Source: Leptodactylus fallax
Taxonomy: Eukaryota > Chordata > Amphibia > Anura > Leptodactylidae
NCBI GenBank assembly: GCA_947044405.1
Contig: CAMRHE010000197.1
Location: forward strand, 434,001-498,000
Reading direction: 5' to 3'
DNA: 64,000 bases
Shown here one piece after another: positions 1-10,439 of this stretch; within the stretch, counting starts at the first letter, position 1, and the number at the start of each line of letters is the position of its first letter. The position numbers were made by a program, and so were the translations under genes. Below the pieces are notes generated by a model. It had not been told where the DNA came from. It saw only the letters and a program-made list of their open reading frames with translations, and did not search any database.

Positions 1-2117
1 AAGCCTGTTCCCACCCATTGCAGAGTTTATCACTTAAAAACATGTAACAAATCCTCCCTAATTCTTCAGCAAGGATTTCAACAAGCCCCATAGCAAAAAG
101 TTTTGCTACAAATCTGACACATATCTTACAATCCTGTATAAATTTAGTGTCATATTTGCTAGAGACACCTACACTTATTCTGAAACATTCATTTCCACCT
201 TTGCAAGTGAATTACCACCAGTTATCTTGTTTATTTTAGAGCTATGGTTGTATTATAGTCTGGCTGGGCTACTCAACACATACAAAAATAACATATAGAT
301 ATATAATGTTAGATATCACATGCTTAACAGCCTGCAAGGTTGCTTGGTTTACAACACCCACTTTAATATGTATGCACAGCATCTAGCCCAATACATAAAG
401 CTTAACAGAAGGTACTGTACAGGTCTTTTGCTTTCCAGGAATCTGTAGATTTACCTGCTGGCAGTAAAGCACAAGTGATCTTATCCTGTTGAGAGTCAAC
501 CTGCTGCAGAAAGTGTCACCTACTGACCACAGTCAGCTTCAGGAAGAAATCCCTCTTCTCAACTTCCCCTTCTGCTAGTGCATGGCCCCTCCTCTAATAT
601 GTAGCCAGTGATACTGCTGCTTTCCACAAGTTAATGTTTAGCTCAATGGCTGACTCAGCCCCTTCCCCATACAGAGAGCTGAAGCTCCAGACAAGATGAA
701 TAATGTCCATACCAAGAATTGAATAAATGTTATGCATTGTGATGATACTTTTATTCTGAGGCCACATGACATGCGGAGTCTTTAAGAAGTGAATCTCATA
801 CAAGTAGAAATGAAAGATGTGTGTCATTTATTTTCTATGCAGAACTGACATTTTGTCTCACAAGACGTTACATGAGATATCATTTAATTAAAAAAAAAAA
901 TCTAAGCGTGCACAACTAAAAGAAATTGCTGCAGTGAAAGAAATCCAGCAGTGCTCCATCTTTTTTCCGCCTGGTTTCTGACGATTTTATACTGAAATCG
1001 ATGGAGAGAAAAGTCTTACTTGCAGGACTTTTCTCTCCGCCGATTTAAGCAGAATCTTGGTAAATGAGTCACAGGGAGGTTGGCGTTGTGGCCAAAGTTT
1101 CTGTGTAGCCCTGGCTTAATATAAATATATAGCAACTAAATATGACTGCATACTATGCACTTGCAATGATTTGTATGGAAAGCGCCTCCATACTCAGGCC
1201 AAAAAATATGGTCCATGTGTTTGCTGTGTTTTCCAATCTAACCACAGCTTCTGTGAACTGCAATTACAGCATCATAGTTCAACTGTCCTGCACTCAAACA
1301 ACTGAAAGATATGTGTCAGCTCACGTCCTTGGTGCTCACGTACCTATAAACATATTGTTCATAGCAACTCCACCCACTCATATGTTACACCAATACTTAA
1401 AAACACAAGCAGCAATATGAAAAGCAATATAAGACAAACAATTAGGTCTCAAAAATTAAAGGGACTCTACCACCTTCATTAAGCACATGCTACCACTGTG
1501 TTGCAGAGAACATTACAGTGATAAACATCATATCTTTGTTATGTATGTCACTTTTGTAGATTTGGAGAAAAACAACTTTGAAGTCTTATGCAATTGAGGC
1601 AGTTGGTGCACTGGGGGTGGGCCTTCAGCTCTCTGAGCCCTGCTCTTGTTGCTTAGGTAGGATGTGTTATATCATAGGCGTGGGAAAATCAACTCCCACT
1701 GTAAGGGATGGTGCAAGCAGAGGTGGTAGGGGCCTGCACTACACACTAAAATGTGTTTTGTAAAACTTTCCTGGAATGCTGCATAATGGCAGGGAATACA
1801 ATTCTCTCTCCCAAAATTGGGCCATCTTAAACATGCAATTAAAGGGGTCCCCATTGGAGAAATGTTAAGGGCTAATAAAAGTTGTTTTTCTTTGGCGGTA
1901 TTTAAACAAGAGGTATCACACATAACTGCTACACTAAAAAAACAACTATATCCAATGATGAATAGAGAAAAAGCAATTAGCGGGAATTGGTATTGTAAGA
2001 CATTAATCCAGGCAGAATCCAAAACCAGTAATAAAATACAGTGATGAGACCTATGTTTGTCACCATGTTTTACTGTCTAAATATTTACCTATGCTAAATG
2101 AGGATGATAAATGACAG

Positions 2118-2118
<1 letters not shown>
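1..2118. other. no gene seen; scattered repeat fragments
   Basis: No supported gene. Reading frames here are short and show no family signature. A small hairpin lies at 995-1047: arms 1003-1015 and 1026-1038 are exact inverted copies around a 10-base loop, and the flanks also partly pair. A stretch starting near 1456 (TTAAAGGGACTC) looks like the end of a TTAA-type MITE, but I cannot find its other end. Confidence 0.5.

Positions 2119-2154
<36 letters not shown>
2119..2154. repeat. (TA)n microsatellite, left flank of LTR element
   Basis: Pure TA dinucleotide run directly abutting the 5' LTR. A matching TA run follows the 3' LTR at 10401, so the element inserted into an existing TA microsatellite. 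The target duplication therefore cannot be delimited beyond 'an AT-alternating word'. Confidence 0.9.
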
Positions 2155-2157
<3 letters not shown>

Positions 2158-2590
2158 GAGAGTATGAACCTAGAGGGCGCTAGGGAGCGACCCAGGCAAG
2201 CCCTGAAAAGGCCCTCAGCCACACCTTTGGGTGGGGCGTGTATCTCCAGAAGGCTGGAGAAACCTGCTTGGAGCAGGAAATGGTGGACCAGCCTAGGACA
2301 GAGAGGCAGTCTGTCCCAGAGGGCTTGGATCCAGAGAGGACTTACAAAGACTAAGTCAGGCTCTTATTGCCCCAGAGGCTAGTTAGGGACTCAAGGAGTC
2401 AGTGAGTGCCCTAACTGTGGCATAGGTTTTTTTTGTTGTTTTGTTATGTTGCAGTTAAGCTAAATAAAGCCCGTTTATTTTACACTTGGACCGTCTGAAA
2501 GCAATCTTTCCGGCGCCCAGTACCATGAACCACCACTGTCCGGACCAGGAAAAGCCGCCATTTTGAGTCTAATTCCCCCAAGCTGTAACA
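2155..2590 (+). repeat. 5' LTR
   Basis: About 436 bp, near-identical to 9966-10400. It starts TGTGAGAGTATG and ends CTGTAACA. An AATAAA polyadenylation signal lies at about 2463, followed by a T-rich stretch, as expected for the R region. No TATA box is obvious. Confidence 0.9.
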
Positions 2591-3041
2591 TATGGTGGAG
2601 AATCGCGCGCATAAAGAGATCCACGCAAGTCCTGGAAGACAAGTGGTTTGTGATTGCAGTACTGCAAAGTGTGCATTGTGGCCTACAGCTGGAAGAAATC
2701 TGTGATTTCAACTTAAGAAACATAGCAAGGTGTTTGTAAAACTCTGGAAGAGGAATCCAGGGAATGGACTTTGTGTATACTGTGGCACAGAAGTCTATAA
2801 AGTGCTTGCTGATTTCAAGAAAATAAGCAATGTGTGTAGAAGCTGGATATTGCAAACAGTCTATGTGAAAGTCTATGGTGCCATGTTGGTGTTTTCTGTG
2901 GAAGACAGAAGAAAATGCTGGTTGTTGTAGTGCCACATAAGTTAACTGTTTGAATACATGTGACTGCAGAAGATAGCAAAAAGTTGCTGCTGGTTGAACC
3001 CAAGGTTGCTGTGGAATATTGTGTAATCTTGTTAGTAAACC

Positions 3042-3818
3042 ATGGGCAAGAAAAAGAGAATTTCAGCTTGTAAAAAAGCAGAGAAGTCATGCACAGGTTT
3101 ATTAGTGCAGCAGTCTGAGTGCAGAGAGACACAAAACCCGGAACAGATCATGTGGAGTGCAAGTAAAGATAATGTGTTGCATGATGGTGACTCAGTTTTT
3201 CTAAAGCACCTCTGTTCTATGAATGAATATGTCCCTGTTGACTGTACTGGAGTGCGTCAAAGCGCCAAAGATGAAAATATTATGGTGCAGCAGCTTCAAG
3301 ATGAGATTAAAACCATCAGGTTCATTTATGAAGATGAAATATCTGATTGGAAATGGCAACTTGAGGTATCAGAAAAAGAGAACCTTAAGTTAAAGAAAGA
3401 GCTTGAAACTGTAAAGAGTTCATATCCTAGTCATTGTGAAAATGTGGTACTGGGTTTGCCTGGAATGGACTGTGTCACTAAGAAGGAGTTTGCTGATATG
3501 AAATGTGCTCTAGCTAATAAAGTTGTACAGAGCGTAAAGCAAAAGCAAGTGCTTGAGAAGCAATTGCAGGATTTAAAGGAGCAGAATGTCCAAGACTCCA
3601 TTGCCAAAGAGAGTGTCATTGAAAAAATAAGAGATGACCTTGAAACTGCTAAACGTGAGAGAAGTGAATTTTTGCAGTGTCAATCAGAATGTTTGGATGA
3701 ACAAGTCAGGAAGTGTGAAGAACTTTCGGCTGCATTAACGGACAAAGAAAATGAAATTGCAGAGCTGAGGAAGCATGTGTCTGACCGAGAGAGTGATTTA
3801 GAATCTGTGGTGGAAGAG
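3042..3818 (+). pseudogene. captured coiled-coil ORF, 5' part (interrupted)
   Basis: This is the first part of the LTR element's internal reading frame. It starts at an ATG in good context (aaaccATGGG) about 450 bp after the 5' LTR. The N-terminus is basic (GKKKRISACKKAEK). From about residue 80 it is a charged heptad-type coiled coil with few prolines. It stays open for 256 codons until the Penelope-like element at 3810, whose sequence supplies an artificial stop (TGA at 3819-3821). The frame evidently resumes at about 7057. I do not recognise the N-terminal 100 residues. There are no introns, as expected for sequence that passed through an RNA stage. What is seen: an open frame and coiled-coil composition. 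What is inferred: that it is the front of the same protein as 7061-9562. Confidence 0.75.
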
Positions 3819-3871
3819 TGAAGAAATCAGGCAATACCTTTTAGAGGCTAACTGAGTATATTTATAAGTAA

Positions 3872-3903
3872 GCTTTCAGGAGTACTCGCTCCCTTCATAA
3901 GAC
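3872..3903 (-). ncRNA. hammerhead-ribozyme-like motif, core damaged
   Basis: On the minus strand the left pLTR reads CTTATGA, a short stem, then GAAAGC. The copy in the right pLTR has the canonical CTGATGA. The G-to-T change in the invariant core predicts loss of self-cleavage. Confidence 0.6.
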
Positions 3904-4168
3904 ATGGTGTGATACAAGAACTGAAAATTAACAGATTTTTATACACATGGTTTTCAAAGCATTTTAGAGTCCTTAAAAAAAATTGCAATCTAAGTAGAGA
4001 AGTTATTTACAACAGGTCAAAAAAACAGTCTGGAAACTTGTGGTGCGTGACGGAGGGATCAGTAATTCTTGCTGTTATCTGTTTGCTATCAGGAGGTGAT
4101 TTGTGTCCCTCACAGTTCATGCATAGTTTGATTTGAAGCTGGCATGAATATTGAGTTCAGTTCATGGT

Positions 4169-6829
4169 TCAAACATAGTGTGACATGAAGCTGGCATGAA
4201 TATTAAGTCCAAATTGCAGAGTTTGAAATTTTTGCATAAATTTGTACTCCATTTCTTTCCTTTTCTCCTGTGTCTTAAAATGTCCCATTAAAACCACAAC
4301 CCACAAATCTTCAATAGAGTGGTTTTCTCCGGAGAAATGTGCGGCCACTGGGAGATCTGTTCTGCTGTTATTAATGGTGGATCTGTGTGAGTTCATTCGT
4401 TGACTGAGTCTCTGCCCTGTTTCCCCCACATAGAGGCCTGTGGTGGGACATTGCACACACATTATGAGGTACACCACATTGGAAGACCTGCAGGAAAATG
4501 TCCCCCTAATTCTGTGCACCTGTTGTGACTGTGGGATAGGTACACTGTCAGCGGTGTGGATGTGCTTGCAGGTCATGCACCTTTTATGTAGGCAAGGTGA
4601 GGTGCCATTTTCAGTTGGGGCCTTCAGGGCACTCCGGACGATAATGCGCCTCAGGTTTGGTGGTTGTCGAAAGGAGAGGGGGGGACTGGAAATATGTCCT
4701 TGAGTCTGTTGTCCCTATGTAGGACAGGTTGGAGCTCCTTGGCAATCCTTCGTAGGATCTCCAGCTGTGGGTTGTAGGTGACAACTAGGGGCACTCGGGC
4801 ATCTTTCTGGGTCTCTCTATATGTGAGCAGACTGTCTCTGTTAATGGCTGCTGCTTTGTTTAATTGGTTGTCTGTCACTTTTGGTTTGTATCCCAATCTG
4901 AGAAAATTCATCCTCAGATCCAAGAGGTGTTTGTCCAGGTCTGTTTTGTCGGAGCAAATACGATTGTATGGTATAGCCTGGCTGTAGATTATAGATTGTC
5001 TTGTGTGCTTGGGGTGGAAGCTGTCGTTTCTCAGGTAGGCCGTTCTGTCTGTGGGTTTGTGGTGTATTGATGTGAGTAGCCGGTGGTCTTTAATGTATAT
5101 TGTGGTATCCAGAAAGTGAATTTCACTCCCTGAATAGCTAAGTTTAACGTTGATGGTAGGGTGAAAGTCATTGAAGTCATTATGGAATTGAAGTAGGGCC
5201 TCCTCACCTGCAGTCCAGATGACAAGGATATTATCGATATAACGAAGGTAAATCATAGGTTTGGTGGCGCATGTTGATAAATATGTTCCTTCCATTTCTG
5301 CCATAAAGAGATTTGCATATTGGGGTGCACATCTGGTCCCCATTGAAGTTCCCATTCGCTGTAGATATAGATCCTCTCCAAAGGTAAAATGGTTGTGGCT
5401 AAGGATGAATTGTATGAGCTGCGTTACTGGTTCTGTTGGGAGGTTTTGTTTTGCCAGGTGTACCCGACATGCTGCAACTCCATCCTTGTGGGGAATGTTG
5501 GTATACAGGGATTCCACATCCATGGTGGCCAAAATGGTACCCTCAGGTAGAGGGCCCAGGGCATTCAGTTTGTTAAGAAGGTCAGTGGTGTCCTGGATAT
5601 AGCTTGGAGTATCCCTGACAAGGGGTTTTAGGAGATTTTCCACCCAACCTAAGATGTTTTCTGTCAGTGTCCCAATGCCAGAAATGATAGGCCTCCCAGA
5701 GTTGCCATCTTTGTGTATCTTTGGGAGCATATAGAAGCAGCCCGACCTGGAATCTTGTGGGATAAGTCCTTTTACCTGATTCTGGATCTGGACTGGAAAC
5801 TCCTTGATCATACTCTTTAGTTCTTTCATATAGGCCTTCTATGGGATCACTTCCAAGTTTGGAGTAATGGATGGGATTTGACAGTTGCCTGTTTGCTTCC
5901 TGGATATAGTCTGAGGTGTTCATTATGACTATTGCGCCCCCTTTGTCAGCCGGTTTTATTATTATATCCTGATTTTCTTTCAGTGAAGTAATAGCCTTCT
6001 GTTCCTGCAGGGTTAGGTTATGCACCTGTTTCTTTTGTTTCTCCAGGATTTCTGATTTTACTTTGCTTCTGAAACAGTCAATATATTTATCCAGTGCTGC
6101 ATTAGCTCCAGGGCGTGGGGTCCAGGTAGATTTTTTGGTAGGATTCCTTATGGGCTGTTCCATCTCAGAGTCGCTGCTGTATGGAAGGTGTTTGTCATAA
6201 AAATATTCCCTTAATCTCATTTTTCTGAAAAACTCCTCCATATCATTGCAGAGTTGGATATGGTCAGTGTGTGCCGAGGGGCAGAAGGAGAGACCTTTGG
6301 AGAGAACTGACATTTCGTGTTTGTTTGGCTCATAAGAGGAAAGATTCACAACACAGCTTTGCTGAGCTGGGCTAGTATTTGCGGTTGTAGTAATGAGGCC
6401 TTTTTGTCTCAGTCTGTGGAGCTTTTTCTTTTTGTTGTTAATAAGCATATCCTGAAGTTTCCAGTAGTATGTGTGGAGTTTGGCCTTCATTTCCTCTGTG
6501 TCATTAGCCAATGATGATTTCAGGGCCTGTATCTCTTCCTGTGTTCTTTTTTTGTTGTTATAGGAAATTTTTATTATATTGTTCCGCAGCCTTTCAGATG
6601 TCCGAATACATAGTTGTTCTGCATATCGGCTGTTGTAGGTGTTCCGGGTTGGGTTACGTAAATTGAAGCCTTTTGGGATGAGTCTCTCCTTTTTGCATTT
6701 TGTTAAGAAGAAGATGTCGCTGTTGAGTTGTGCAAGTTTCTTAAGCCGGTTTTTCAGTTCCATTCTTTTGCGGTACATTGTGGTATCTTTCAAGTTGATA
6801 GCAGTATGATGTTGTACCGTGTTAGCCAT
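4169..6829 (-). pseudogene. PLE reverse transcriptase + GIY-YIG endonuclease, broken
   Basis: One PLE polyprotein split over three frames. The segment 6829-5582 (probable start MANTVQHH at 6829) carries the N-terminal region with the PLE-typical phrase IIKPADKGGAIVIM. The segment 5829-4651 carries the RT fingers/palm (MLPKIHKDG, RPIISGIG, ATMDVESLYTNIPH, GTSMGTRCAPQYANL). The segment 4660-4169 carries the GIY-YIG nuclease (VVYLIMC, then LYVGETGQRLSQRMNSH). At least two frameshifts are needed, one near 5820 and one near 4680 in a C/G homopolymer. The catalytic YIDD box reads YIDN (AAT at 5230-5232), removing one metal-binding aspartate. This copy cannot encode an active RT even if the frame were intact. 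Confidence 0.88.
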
Positions 6830-6899
6830 TGAAAGTAGTGGAAGAGTGAAGAAATCAGGCAATACCTTTTAGAGGCTAACTGAGTATATTTATAAGTAA

Positions 6900-6931
6900 G
6901 CTTTCAGGAGTACTCGCTCCCTTCATCAGAC
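6900..6931 (-). ncRNA. hammerhead ribozyme motif in PLE pLTR
   Basis: Minus-strand core: CTGATGA, a stem II of about four pairs (AGGG with TCCT), then GAAAGC. PLE terminal repeats are known to carry hammerhead ribozymes, so this is expected for the family. Unlike the 3872-3903 copy, the CUGAUGA core is intact. Confidence 0.65.
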
Positions 6932-7056
6932 ATGGTGTGATACAAGAACTGAAAATTAACAGATTTTTATACACATGGTTTTCAAAGCATTTTAGAGTCC
7001 TTAAAAAAAAATTGCAATCTAAGTAGAGAAGTTATTTACAACAGGTCAAAAAAACA

Positions 7057-9562
7057 GACATTGCAGCCAGAGCAAAACTTGCATGCACTAAAGCAAGTTT
7101 GCCTAAATAGTGAAGTCAACGAATGGCGGAGCAGAGCTGGAGTTCTGGAACAAAGAGGAATGGAACTCAAAGCTAGAATATGTAGCCTGGAGAGGGCGCT
7201 CTCAGGATCTTGTGAAGATAATGAGAAGTTGTCTGTTTTGGTGCAAAATAAAGACAAAGAATTGATGGAGATGTCGTCTGTCCATGCTCAGAAAGTGCAA
7301 ACCTTACAGGAGAGTCATAAAAAAGTAGAGACTCAACTTCAAGAGCTGCAACTAAAAGTCACAGAAGGGGACAGGTTTCAAGCAGAGCTGCTAGACAAGG
7401 CAAATAGACTACAGGTGGAATTGGATAATGTCACAGGGCTTCTGTCTCAAGCAGACAGCAAGTTTATCAAACTTTCCAAAGAGTTGTCTACACTAGAATC
7501 TCAGCTTCAGGACACTCAGGAACTTTTGCAAAAAGAAACTCGTCAGAAGCTTGACCTTAGTACAAAACTAAAACAAATGGAAGATGAGAAAAATGGTTTC
7601 CTTGAGCAACTAGAGGAAGAGGAGATAGCAAAAAGAGATTTGACAAAGCAGATTTCAACACTACAGGCTCAGGTGACTGATATGAAGAAAAAAATGGAGG
7701 ATAATATTGGGTCCTTGGACTCTGTTGAAGAACTAAAGGAAAAGTTGCAAAAGGAGCTAGAAGCTACAAATCAACGGTTTGAGGAGAAGGTTGCTGCTTA
7801 TAACAAACTTGAGAAGATGAAAATTAGACTGCAGCAGGAACTAGAAGATGTAGGTGTAGATCGTGATCATCAACGTCGGATGGTGTCAAATTTGGAAAGG
7901 AAACAGAAAAAGTTTGATCAGCTGCTTGGTGAAGAGAAGACTCTTTCTGCTAGATATGCAGAAGAACGTGACCATGCTGAAGCAGGGGCCCTTGAATTGA
8001 AGGCCGAGTTAGAGAGGCTCAACAAGCAACTGCACACTGAAATGGAGGATTTGGTTAGCTCCAAGGATGAAGTTGAGAAAAACCTGGAATCTGTGCAGAT
8101 ATTGTATGAGAACAAAGCTAATGCTTATGACAAGCTGGAAAAGGCCAAGAGAGAATTGGACCTCCAGGTAGAAGACATGAGGATTCAATTTGAGGGAAAC
8201 TTGTCTAATTTATCTACTGAGATTGTAGATTTAAAAATGCTTGTTGCTAAACTAAAGGTGCAAGTGAACAAGCAGGAGGAAATCAAGGAACATCTGGAGT
8301 TTCAGATGGATCAAGTGAAGCGCAAGTCAGAAATAAAGTTGGAAGAGCGCACTTTTCAGATTGAACAGTTAAAAACCAAAGTGGAATCTAAAAAAGAAGA
8401 ATTGGATCGATTGCAGCAGTCTTTATCCAATACTGAACAGTCGGCATCTGCACTATCTTCAAAGCTGGCAGCACTAGAAGATGAGAGAGACTCGCTGCAG
8501 AACCTGTTAACCTCTAAAGAATCAGAGCTGTTATCCCTGAAAAATGTGATTCAAGAAATAGAATCTTTATTCAACCAAGAGCAAGATAAGAGAGCCACTG
8601 AGATACGGGACTTGAATGAAAGACTTGACAAAAAGTCTGCAGATGAGCAGAAGCTTTATCAGAAGATGTTGGAGGATCAATCCAATATAATTCAGGGAAC
8701 AGTGGGGGAAGCAGAAAATATTATCCAGGATGCTGACCTGACAAATGTTAGAAGAACATTGCAGAATATCCTAGAATTAGGAGGCGTAGTGGATAAAGAG
8801 ATGGCATCTACATCTGCTGCCATAGAAGATGTCAGGAAGATTGAGGAAGTTCTGCAAGTTGCAATAGCAAAAACTGAGATGGAGGCTGTGCAGAAAAATG
8901 TGGCAGTGAAGAAAGTTCCGGAACTGGAATCAGAGATTTGTGCGCTACAGAAGGCGATAGAATTGAAGAAAGCTGCCAGCATAGAGGCAGAGAAAGCAGA
9001 ACCATTAAGGCAGCCAGAACATGTAATCCAAAAGCATCTGGGTGCTGACAGAAAAAACTGTGATGGTGAAAACTTGGTATCCCAGTCCTCCGGTGTTAGC
9101 ACAGGGAATGAAAATAACTTGAAGAATGTTGAGATGATGATGTCACCAGCTCCTGTACTGTCAGAAAGGAGTTGGCACGAAAATTCTTGTAATTTATCAC
9201 AGCACCGCAACATGCCTCCAGAAAGTTATGGGTATGAGAAAGAGGAGGTTAGACTAGAGTGTGGAAGTGGTTCTCCGGCTGCGGTACAAGTGTGGAAGCA
9301 ATATACAGAAACCATTCCAATATATGATGTGGCAGTTGTTAAAGACATATCAGAAAATGTAGTTCAGCGTGAGCTATTTTGTGAGGGTGTACTGTATGGC
9401 CCTTGTGCAGAAGGAAAAGATATTGCAGTACAGAGCTTGTGTATCTCAAACAAAGAGGAGAGCAAGCAGCCTATGTCTCCTAAACTTCTAAGCCGTGATG
9501 GTGATGGCAAGGTGAAGGTTACAGAAAAGGTACCCATGAAATATTCATACTCTAGACATTGA
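7057..9562 (+). CDS. captured chimera: myosin II rod + HIP1-like coiled coil
   Basis: About 833 codons without introns, ending TGA at 9560-9562. There is no ATG at the left edge (first codons ACA TTG CAG), as expected for the continuation of the frame begun at 3042. Counting from TTG at 7061, residues 100-400 match vertebrate non-muscle myosin II heavy-chain rod: [18 protein letters not shown] (117-134), [52 protein letters not shown] and [16 protein letters not shown]. Compared with myosin, about 20 residues appear missing near residue 310. Residues 450-610 ([38 protein letters not shown]) resemble the coiled coil and pre-THATCH region of HIP1/HIP1R. The C-terminal 220 residues are unrecognised and non-coiled. 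No myosin motor, no RT. If expressed it would be a cytoplasmic coiled-coil protein. Frame integrity suggests recent capture or selection. Confidence 0.8.
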
Positions 9563-9951
9563 TGTGCATGAAGTACATGTTGGTTGGTCTCTGAGCTCCT
9601 GTGGATTCGTCATAGGAGAAGATGAAGATTCTTGCGGCTATTCACTAGATGAATCGAGGTCATGCAATGGGATGGCTGAAGACTGTAGCGAGAGATGTGA
9701 TGAAGATGATGTGATCCACTGTGTGGCGAGTTGTGAAGGTGATGAAGCGGAACTTGCCTTTGCACGGAATGGCCAGGATCTTGGCGTGGCATTTAAAGGG
9801 AGGAGAGAACTGAGAACTCGATGGAGCGGTATTCGGAAGAGGAGACCGCCAGATGGGGACATCTGGAGAGACATGGGACAATTGTATAGGATTGAAGAGG
9901 GACGGTGACATATGTCTTGTCCCATTGTAGCTCACCCCATGGGTAGTGAGC
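9563..9951 (+). other. 3' internal region of LTR element, unknown
   Basis: Between the coiled-coil stop and the polypurine tract. A 114-codon frame (9564-9908) is open and acidic, then basic, but resembles no family I know and could be chance. It may be untranslated or a remnant of the parent element. Confidence 0.35.
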
Positions 9952-9965
9952 TGAGGGGGAGGGTA
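9952..9965 (+). promoter_or_regulatory. polypurine tract
   Basis: The tract gagggggagggta lies immediately before the 3' LTR, the expected priming site for plus-strand DNA synthesis. It supports reading 2155-10400 as an LTR element, not a host gene flanked by chance repeats. Confidence 0.75.
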
Positions 9966-10397
9966 TGTGAGAGTATGAACCTAGAGGGCGCTAGGGCGCG
10001 ACTCAGGCAAGCCCTGAAAAGGCCCTCAGCCACACCTTTGGGTGGGGCGTGTATCTCCAGAAGGCTGGAGAAACCTGCTTGGAGCAGGAAATGGTGGACC
10101 AGCCTAGGACAGAGAGGCAGTCTGTCCCAGAGGGCTTGGATTCAGAGAGGACTTACAAAGACTAAGTCAGGCTCTTATTGCCCCAGAGGCTAGTTAGGGA
10201 CTCAAGGAGTCAGTGAGTGCCCTAACTGTGGCATAGGTTTTTTTGTTGTTTTGTTATGTTGCAGTTAAGCTGAATAAAGCCCATTTATTTTACACTTGGA
10301 CCGTCTGAAAGCGATCTTTCCGGCGCCCAGTACCATGAACCACCGCTGTCCGGACCAGGAAAAGCCGCCATTTGGAGTCTAATTCCCCCAAGCTGTC

Positions 10398-10400
<3 letters not shown>
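9966..10400 (+). repeat. 3' LTR
   Basis: About 435 bp, TGTGAGAG to GCTGTCACA. It carries the AATAAA signal at about 10273. Differences from the 5' LTR are scattered transitions plus one T-run length change. Confidence 0.9.

Positions 10401-10437
<37 letters not shown>
10401..10437. repeat. (TA)n microsatellite, right flank
   Basis: TA run continuing the microsatellite split by the LTR element (left half at 2119-2154). Confidence 0.9.

Positions 10438-10439
<2 letters not shown>

Larger units (their letters stand above)
3810..7056 (-). mobile_element. Penelope-like element nested in the LTR element
   Basis: The ends are direct repeats of about 219 bp (3810-4028 and 6838-7056, nearly identical), the LTR-like pLTRs of Penelope-like elements. 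Between them, on the minus strand, lie a reverse transcriptase region and then a GIY-YIG endonuclease region, the order diagnostic of endonuclease-bearing PLEs. Each pLTR holds a hammerhead-ribozyme-like motif on the minus strand. The insertion interrupts the coiled-coil frame, so it is younger than the LTR insertion. A related 3' end lies at 28415-28797 on the opposite strand. The target duplication is not clear. Confidence 0.88.
2155..10400 (+). mobile_element. LTR retroelement carrying captured host coiled-coil gene
   Basis: Two direct LTRs (2155-2590 and 9966-10400) begin TGTGAGAG and end in CA. A purine-rich tract sits directly before the 3' LTR, and TA-repeat target sequence lies outside both ends. 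Without the nested PLE (3810-7056) the internal region is about 4.1 kb. I see no gag, protease, reverse transcriptase, integrase or envelope signature. Instead it encodes a long intronless coiled-coil protein with a non-muscle myosin II rod segment and a HIP1/HIP1R-like segment. The element is therefore probably non-autonomous and needed enzymes from another LTR element. The bases after the 5' LTR (from about 2593, tggtggagaatcg) are where a primer-binding site belongs, but I could not assign a tRNA. By eye the LTRs differ by about nine substitutions and one indel, which points to a fairly young insertion. Confidence 0.85.

Noticed and set aside
4440..5602. Plus-strand frames across the PLE (60-113 codons)
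   Set aside because: They are antisense shadows of the RT/endonuclease region. The minus-strand frames carry the conserved motifs.
7057..9562. Reading the coiled-coil frame as an ordinary host myosin gene
   Set aside because: There is no motor domain, no introns over ~3.3 kb, and it lies exactly between two LTRs with a polypurine tract. Captured cargo fits better.
9564..9908. 114-codon frame after the coiled-coil stop
   Set aside because: No recognisable domain or start context. Kept only as an unassigned 3' region of the LTR element.
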